Source: Shinella zoogloeoides
GTDB lineage: Bacteria > Pseudomonadota > Alphaproteobacteria > Rhizobiales > Rhizobiaceae
Assembly: GCF_020883495.1 (NCBI RefSeq)
Contig: NZ_CP086610.1
Coordinates: forward strand, 2,151,501-2,215,500
Reading direction: 5' to 3'
DNA: 64,000 nucleotides
The position numbers and the translations under genes were made by a program. The notes beneath the pieces were generated by a model, which saw only the letters and a program-made list of their open reading frames with translations, searched no databases and was not told the origin of the DNA. Numbering within the stretch: the stretch's first letter is position 1; the number at the start of each line of letters is the position of its first letter. Shown in pieces: positions 59,301-64,000 of the stretch.

Positions 59301-60387
59301 GGGTCGTCCTGAAATGCGCTTCGAGGAAGCGGCTATAGGCGCCCATCAGGGCACTGAAGGTGAAATAGACGGCGGCGGCGACGAGGTAGCCTTCCAGCAC
59401 CGCGATGCCCTGCCATTCCGGGTCGCGGATGGCCGAGCGAACGGTATCGAGGAAATCGACGAGGCCGACGATGGTGACGAGCGTCGTATCCTGGAAGAAG
59501 CCGATGAAGAGGCCGACCATCGGCGGAATGACCTTCTTCAGCGCCTGCGGCAGCACGATCTTGCGCATGACCTGCCAGTAATGCAGGCCGAGCGACTTGC
59601 CCGCCTCGTATTGCCCGGCCGGCACGTCCTGCAAGCCGCCGCGCACGATCTCGGCGATATAGGCAGAGGCGAAGAGGATGATGGCGACCTGCGCGCGCAG
59701 CAGTTTGTCGATGGTCGTGCCCTCGGGCATGAAGAGCGGCAACATGACCGTCGCCATGAAGAGGATGCTGATCAGCGGCACGCCGCGCACGATCTCGATG
59801 AAGCCGACCGCAAGCACGCGGATCGCCGGCAGGTTCGAGGCGCGAGCGAGCGCCAGCACGATGCCGAGCGGCAAGGCGAGCGTCAGCCCGACGAAGGAAA
59901 GCGTGAAGGAGAGCGGCAGGCCGCCCCAGCTCGTCGTCGGCACCGGCGTCAGGCCGAAAATGCCGCCGGCCATGAGGATATAGAGCGCGGGCAGGATGGC
60001 GACGATCCAGGCGATCAGCAGCTTGCGGCTCCAGAAACGCGGCATCATGGAGAAGAGGCAGGCACCGAAGAAGAGGAGCAGCGCCAGCATCGGCCGCCAT
60101 TGCTCGTCATAGGGATAGAAGCCGAAGAGCATGTAGCGCAGCTTCTGCGCCACGAAGGGCCAGCAGGCCCCGCTTGCCGCCTTGCACACCGCGCCGTCGC
60201 CGGAATAGACCGCATCGACCACCAGCCAGCCGAAGGCGAGCTTGGCGATGAAGACGATGGCGGCGATGGAGGCAAGACTGATCAGCGTATTGCCGGGCGT
60301 GCCGAAATAGGCGGAGAACTTTCCGCCGCGCGCGGCGGCGGGGGCCGGCTGCGGCGGGGCGAGAACGAGAGCCTGAACGTCGGTCAT
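59293..60387 (-). CDS. aapM: General L-amino acid ABC permease, AapM-like
   Basis: A 364-residue permease of the AapM/BztC family. It is longer than ordinary polar-amino-acid permeases because of extra N-terminal membrane segments (LISLASIAAIVFIAKLAFGW; LALLLFFGACLFSMMP). The permease core shows VGFIEIVRGVPLISILFMA, YIAEIVRGGLQDVPAGQYEA, the EAA-type AGKSLGLHYWQVMRKIVLP and FQDTTLVTIVGLVD. It pairs with AapQ. The usual aapP ATPase gene does not follow; the amidohydrolase gene takes its place. Confidence 0.92.
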   Translation of the reverse strand: MTDVQALVLAPPQPAPAAARGGKFSAYFGTPGNTLISLASIAAIVFIAKLAFGWLVVDAVYSGDGAVCKAASGACWPFVAQKLRYMLFGFYPYDEQWRPMLALLLFFGACLFSMMPRFWSRKLLIAWIVAILPALYILMAGGIFGLTPVPTTSWGGLPLSFTLSFVGLTLALPLGIVLALARASNLPAIRVLAVGFIEIVRGVPLISILFMATVMLPLFMPEGTTIDKLLRAQVAIILFASAYIAEIVRGGLQDVPAGQYEAGKSLGLHYWQVMRKIVLPQALKKVIPPMVGLFIGFFQDTTLVTIVGLVDFLDTVRSAIRDPEWQGIAVLEGYLVAAAVYFTFSALMGAYSRFLEAHFRTTHA

Positions 60388-60388
60388 A

Positions 60389-61537
60389 TCAACGCTCCTT
60401 CAGCGCGACATGCGCGTTGTACCAGTTCATCAAGAGCGAGATGGCGATCGAAAGGGCAAGATAGACGCCCATGAAGATCGCGATCGTCTCCATGGCCTGG
60501 CCCGTCTGGTTCATCACGATGTTGGAGACGGTGACGAGGTCCGGATAGCCGATGGCGATCGCCAGCGAACTGTTCTTGAAGACGGTGAGATAGGTGTTGG
60601 TGAGCGGCGGGATGATGATGCGCAGCGCCTGCGGCAACACGACGAGCCTCATAGTCTTACCGCGTGGAAGCCCGAGCGCGGCGGCCGCCTCCCACTGTCC
60701 CTTGTTGACGGCCTGGATACCGGCGCGCACGATTTCCGCGACGTTTGCCGAAACGCTGAGCGCAAGGCCGAAGAGCAGCGCCACGAATTCCGGCCGCACA
60801 TGCAGCCCGCCCGTCAGACGGAATTTTCCCGCCGTCGGGAAATCCCAGTCGATGGCGACGCCGCCGGCGAGCCAGAGCAGCAGCGCGGGGCCGACAAGCG
60901 CGGCCAGCGCAATGAGACCGCCATGGTTCGACTGGCCCGTCGTGACACGCTTCCTCGTCGCCACGGTGCGGATGACGAGCGCCGCGATCGCGCCGCCGAC
61001 GAGGCAGGCAAGAAGCGCAAGGCCGCCGCTTTCGACGAGCGCCGCCGGCACGACGAGGCCGCTATTGGAAAGATAGACGCCCGGCAAGAGGTTCAGCGCC
61101 TGCTTGACCGGCGGCAGGGTGAGGATGATCAGCGAATACCAGAGGAAGAGATAGAGCAGCAGCGGCACGTTTCGCAGCAGCTCGACATAGACGAGCGCGA
61201 GGCGTGCCAGAAGCGGATTGTGCGACATGCGCGCAATGCCGACGGCAAGGCCGAGAACGGTGCCGAAGATCGCGGCGAGCAGCGAGACCTTCACCGTATT
61301 GGCGATGCCGACGAGGATGGCGCGGCCGACCGTATCGGTGGGCTCGAAGGCGATGGCCGCCTCGGTGATGACGAAGCCGGCCGGCCGCGTCAGGAAGTCG
61401 AAGCCCGTCGCGATGTTCTGCTTGGCGAGGTTTGCGCTCGCCGTGGAAAACAGGGTCCAGCCGACAAGGGCCACGAAACCGATCGCGACGACCTGATAGA
61501 AATAGGCGCGAAAGCGCATGTCATGCAGGAAAGCCAT
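60389..61537 (-). CDS. aapQ: General L-amino acid ABC permease, AapQ-like
   Basis: A 382-residue permease of the AapQ/BztB family. It has an N-terminal membrane segment (YFYQVVAIGFVALVGWTLFS), the extended periplasmic loops typical of this family, VYVELLRNVPLLLYLFLWYS, VAEIVRAGIQAVNKGQWEAA and LTVFKNSSLAIAIGYPDLV. GGCGAGGTTTC precedes ATG 61537. It ends one base before the aapM start. Confidence 0.92.
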   Translation of the reverse strand: MAFLHDMRFRAYFYQVVAIGFVALVGWTLFSTASANLAKQNIATGFDFLTRPAGFVITEAAIAFEPTDTVGRAILVGIANTVKVSLLAAIFGTVLGLAVGIARMSHNPLLARLALVYVELLRNVPLLLYLFLWYSLIILTLPPVKQALNLLPGVYLSNSGLVVPAALVESGGLALLACLVGGAIAALVIRTVATRKRVTTGQSNHGGLIALAALVGPALLLWLAGGVAIDWDFPTAGKFRLTGGLHVRPEFVALLFGLALSVSANVAEIVRAGIQAVNKGQWEAAAALGLPRGKTMRLVVLPQALRIIIPPLTNTYLTVFKNSSLAIAIGYPDLVTVSNIVMNQTGQAMETIAIFMGVYLALSIAISLLMNWYNAHVALKER

Positions 61538-61568
61538 GAAACCTCGCCATCGATGTCGGAGAGAAGTG

Positions 61569-61622
61569 GGGGCACGCGCACCGCCATGCGCGCGCCCCGG
61601 AGGATCGCTCTAGGAAGCGATC
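61569..61622 (-). promoter_or_regulatory. Two hairpins between aapJ and aapQ
   Basis: On the minus strand, GATCGCT-N6-AGCGATC (61603-61622) overlaps the aapJ stop codon. A 12-bp GC hairpin (61569-61598, one G-U pair) follows. There is no T tract. Such structures after a binding-protein gene usually stabilise its mRNA and reduce read-through into the permease genes. Confidence 0.65.
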
Positions 61623-62640
61623 AACGGATCGGCGGCGAGAAGATCAGGCCGCCCTTGTTCCACAGAGCGTTCGGGCCGCGCGTCAGGCCGAGCTTGGTGC
61701 CCTCGCCCACATTGCGCTCGAAGATTTCGCCGTAATTGCCGACGCTCTTGATGATGTTGTAGCCCCACTTGTTGTCGAGGCCGAGCATCTTGCCGAGTTC
61801 CTCGGTCGTGCCGAGAATGCGCTGCACGTCCGGGTCTTCGCTTTTCAGCTTCTCGTCGACATTCGCCTGGGTGATGCCCTTTTCCTCGGCGGCCATCAGC
61901 AGCCAGACGGACCAAGAAACGATGTCGCCCCAGTTGGAATCGTTCTGGCGGAAGGCCGGCGCGAGCGGCTCCTTGGAGATCGTTTCCGGCAGGACGATGT
62001 AGTCGTCCGGGTTGTTGGCGACGGAGCGGATCGAGGCAAGGTCCGAACGGTCCGAGGTGATCGCCTCGCAGCGGCCGGAATAGAAGGCGGCGCGGTTCTC
62101 GTCCGGGCTTTCGAAGACGACCAGCTCGAACTTGCCGTTGATGGCGGCGAAGAAGTCGGAAATGTTCTGCGCGGTCGTGGTGCCCGGCAGGGTGCAGATC
62201 GCCGCTTCCGTCAGTTCCTTGGCGCTGGTGACGCCGAGCGACTTGGGCACCATCAGGCCCTGGCCGTCATAGAAGACCGTGGGGCCGAAATCGAGGCCGA
62301 GCGAGGCATCGCGCGAGAAGGTGTGGGTCGTCTGGCGCGACAGCACGTCGATCTCGCCGGACTGAAGCGCCTGGAAGCGCGTGTTGATGTTGGTCGGAAC
62401 GAAATCGACCTTCTCGCCATCGCCGAAGACGGCAGCGGCGATCGAGCGGCAGATATCGACGTCAAAACCCTGCATGCGGCCCTTGTCGTCGGGCGCCGCA
62501 AAACCCGGCACCGTCAGCGAAACGCCGCAGATGAGCTTGCCGCGTGCCTTGACGGTTTCCAGCGTGCCGGCCGCCGAGGCCTGACCGGCGATGGCAAGAC
62601 CGAGCGCGGCCGCGCAAAGCGAAAGAAGTGCCTGTTTCAT
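61621..62640 (-). CDS. aapJ: General L-amino acid-binding periplasmic protein, AapJ-like
   Basis: A 339-residue periplasmic binding protein (AapJ/BztA, SBP family 3). It has a Sec signal (LLSLCAAALGLAIAGQASA), then TLETVKARGKLICGVSLTVP, GFDVDICRSIAAAVFG, TTHTFSRDASLGLDFGP, ICTLPGTTTAQNISDFF and EAITSDRSDLASIRS. The family binds a broad set of L-amino acids. Here the linked hydrolase suggests a more special ligand. The ATG at 62640 opens the signal peptide. It is the first gene of the operon running left to 55612. Confidence 0.93.
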   Translation of the reverse strand: MKQALLSLCAAALGLAIAGQASAAGTLETVKARGKLICGVSLTVPGFAAPDDKGRMQGFDVDICRSIAAAVFGDGEKVDFVPTNINTRFQALQSGEIDVLSRQTTHTFSRDASLGLDFGPTVFYDGQGLMVPKSLGVTSAKELTEAAICTLPGTTTAQNISDFFAAINGKFELVVFESPDENRAAFYSGRCEAITSDRSDLASIRSVANNPDDYIVLPETISKEPLAPAFRQNDSNWGDIVSWSVWLLMAAEEKGITQANVDEKLKSEDPDVQRILGTTEELGKMLGLDNKWGYNIIKSVGNYGEIFERNVGEGTKLGLTRGPNALWNKGGLIFSPPIR

Positions 62641-62728
62641 GCTTCCCCTCCCATGGGTGTTGTTGGACCGGACGCCCCACCGCCCTCCAGCAGCCGGCCG
62701 TCCCGTCACGATCCATCAGACCGCAATG

Positions 62729-62945
62729 ATTGTGTACAATGCAAAAAATTCATCATCAACACTTTCTGATATAGAATGTGGACAATCGGGCAAAAGCAGC
62801 CATGTACAATGATCATGATGCCATGTAGGATGGGCATCAACCTTGAATTTGCAGCGCAATATCGGCGTTAGCACCTGCAAAACAGCAAGGCCGCCTCAAT
62901 GAGACGGCCCTGAAATCGGGTTTTTTGACAGACGCGGTATACAAT
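62729..62945. promoter_or_regulatory. Cluster of ATTGTGTACAAT-like sites upstream of aapJ
   Basis: ATTGTGTACAAT (62729-62740) is a near-perfect palindrome that fits the TNGT-N-ACNA consensus of FadR-subfamily GntR regulators. Related copies occur at 62775-62786 (AATGTGGACAAT, 10 of 12), 62799-62810 (ending TGTACAAT) and 62934-62945 (ending TATACAAT). The first lies 89 bases upstream of aapJ. The gap 62641-63049 otherwise holds only the hairpin described next. Confidence 0.55.
62889..62926 (+). terminator. Hairpin plus T6 in the aapJ/MFS gap; orphan terminator
   Basis: GGCCGCCTC-AAT-GAGACGGCC (one mismatch) is followed after 11 bases by TTTTTT; an overlapping small CCC...GGG hairpin abuts the T run. 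No plus-strand gene precedes it, so it may end a small RNA transcribed from 62740-62890 or be non-functional. Confidence 0.4.
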
Positions 62946-63049
62946 CTGCGTGCGAAGGTGAATTCTGTTTCAATCTTTCTCCCGGCAGGCGGGACCGGAG
63001 CGCGAATGGTCCGGTCCCGTTTCTGTCCGGCCTTTGCCCATGGGGGCCG

Positions 63050-64000
63050 TCAGGTTCCCGCCAGCGCTTCCCGCGCCCTCGGCGCCGGCCGGAAGGTCAT
63101 AGCGATCAGGAAGGCGCCGAGGCCGATGCCCCAGGAGCCGACATAGAGCCAGGTATAGCTGGCGAAGGTATCGTAGATCAGCCCGCCCGCCACCGGCCCC
63201 AGCGCCATGCCGAGGCTGCCGGCCATGGCCGTGCCGCCGATCACCGTTCCCATCATGCGCAGCGGGAAGTTTTCACGCGCGATGACCGCATAGAGCGGCA
63301 TAACGCCGGCATAGATGAAACCGAAGATGCCCGCGACCAGATTGAACGAGGCCAGCCCGCCGGTGAAGACATAGGCGAGCGCCCCAAAAGCCTGCACGAA
63401 CAGCCCCAGGACGAGAATATGCTTGGCGCCGAACCTGTCGCCGAGCAGGCCGAAGACCACGCGCCCGCCCATGCCCGCCAGCCCCTCGACGCTGTAGATG
63501 GTGACGGCGGCGATCATCGGGATGCCGCAGGTGATGGCGTAGCTCACCGTATGGAAGATCGGCCCCGAATGGGTGGCGCAGCAGAAGAAGTTCGTCAGGC
63601 ACAGGATGATGAATTGCGGCGAGCGCAGCACCTCGCGCACCGTCATGCCCTCCTGCGGCTCGCCGGCCACGGCGGATGAGGCTCCCGCCTCCAGCGCCGG
63701 AGGACGCCGGATCAGCAGCGAGACCGGGATCATCGTCACGGCGACGACGGCCGCGATGATCTGCATGGAGACGCGCCAGTCGTGCATGGTCACCAGCCAG
63801 GCGGCGAAGGGCGACATGGTCATGGGCGCCATGCCCATGCCGGCCGAGACCAGCGAGACGGCAAGGCTGCGATGGGTATCGAACCAGCCGGTCACGCAGG
63901 CCATCATCGGCGCGAAGACGGCGGCGACCGCCACCCCCACCAAAAGGCCGAAGACGAACTGGAAGACGATCAGCGAGGTGGCGAAGCTCGCCAGCACGAG
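63050..64000 (-). CDS. Major facilitator superfamily transporter (5' end outside window)
   Basis: The frame is open to the right edge, so the N-terminal part is missing. About 316 residues are visible with eight or nine hydrophobic segments. MFS features: GWFDTHRSLAVSLVSAGMG (loop 4-5 region), RVVFGLLGDRFGAKHILVLG (motif A-like loop 8-9) and GTVIGGTAMAGSLGMALGPV. The type resembles oxalate/monocarboxylate-type MFS carriers. The visible part ends with a basic tail. Substrate unknown. Confidence 0.88.
   Translation of the reverse strand, partial: LVLASFATSLIVFQFVFGLLVGVAVAAVFAPMMACVTGWFDTHRSLAVSLVSAGMGMAPMTMSPFAAWLVTMHDWRVSMQIIAAVVAVTMIPVSLLIRRPPALEAGASSAVAGEPQEGMTVREVLRSPQFIILCLTNFFCCATHSGPIFHTVSYAITCGIPMIAAVTIYSVEGLAGMGGRVVFGLLGDRFGAKHILVLGLFVQAFGALAYVFTGGLASFNLVAGIFGFIYAGVMPLYAVIARENFPLRMMGTVIGGTAMAGSLGMALGPVAGGLIYDTFASYTWLYVGSWGIGLGAFLIAMTFRPAPRAREALAGT

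Overview
The window is a GC-rich, densely packed chromosome or megaplasmid segment from an alphaproteobacterium, most likely Rhizobiaceae (Shinella/Rhizobium/Ensifer/Agrobacterium-like). This rests on the RibH2-type lumazine synthase behind an FMN riboswitch, Aap-type amino-acid transport genes, many ABC importers with LysR regulators, and interspersed palindromic repeats resembling the Rhizobium intergenic mosaic elements. I see no rRNA, tRNA, insertion sequence, phage or CRISPR array.

Layout. 1-7534: end of an ABC ATPase gene, FMN riboswitch and ribH2, a LuxR regulator, and a polyamine-type ABC importer with an SDR. 7590-10105: an L,D-transpeptidase, a YdeI-like protein and a GH25 lysozyme-like lipoprotein. 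10243-18908: a six-gene operon with a divergent LysR-type gene, which I read as a complete ergothioneine degradation pathway (ergothionase, thiourocanate hydratase, thiohydantoin desulfurase, hydantoin-propionate hydrolase, N-carbamoyl-glutamate hydrolase) plus a TfoX-domain protein. 18905-31972: a carnitine/gamma-butyrobetaine catabolic block (CdhR-like regulator, BKACE enzyme, carnitine dehydrogenase-thioesterase fusion, acyl-CoA dehydrogenase, ADP-forming CoA ligase, CaiD-like hydratase) followed by a peptide-type ABC importer. 32348-34022: esterase, ACT protein and a small secreted PAAR-like protein. 34146-40770: LysR plus an orthologue of the ydcSTUV-patD putrescine/aminobutyraldehyde locus. 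41423-48130: two dimethylglycine-dehydrogenase-like flavoproteins, a PEP-mutase/isocitrate-lyase-family gene and a divergent LysR. 49797-53840: a two-component system with an EptA-type phosphoethanolamine transferase and a small membrane ORF. 55017-62640: an apparent operon aapJ-aapQ-aapM-amidohydrolase-histidine kinase-response regulator, ending with an HbpS/GlcG-family secreted protein. 63050-64000: a partial MFS transporter.

How it fits together. Much of the window handles quaternary ammonium and polyamine compounds. Ergothioneine would give trimethylamine and glutamate. Gamma-butyrobetaine and carnitine would give glycine betaine. The DMGDH-like enzymes could act on N-methylated glycines, and the ydc/pat locus on putrescine. 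The strongest sequence evidence is in the ergothioneine operon: the lyase has lost the Ala-Ser-Gly triad that forms the MIO cofactor, and the hydratase has Ala where the urocanase signature has its active-site Cys. Neither should therefore be annotated as hutH or hutU. The five-step ergothioneine pathway itself is known from the literature. What seems worth new attention is the TfoX gene inside this operon, the regulator with two HTH domains, the ADP-forming ligase in the betaine pathway, the transporter-hydrolase-sensor operon, and palindromic elements placed between binding-protein and transporter genes.
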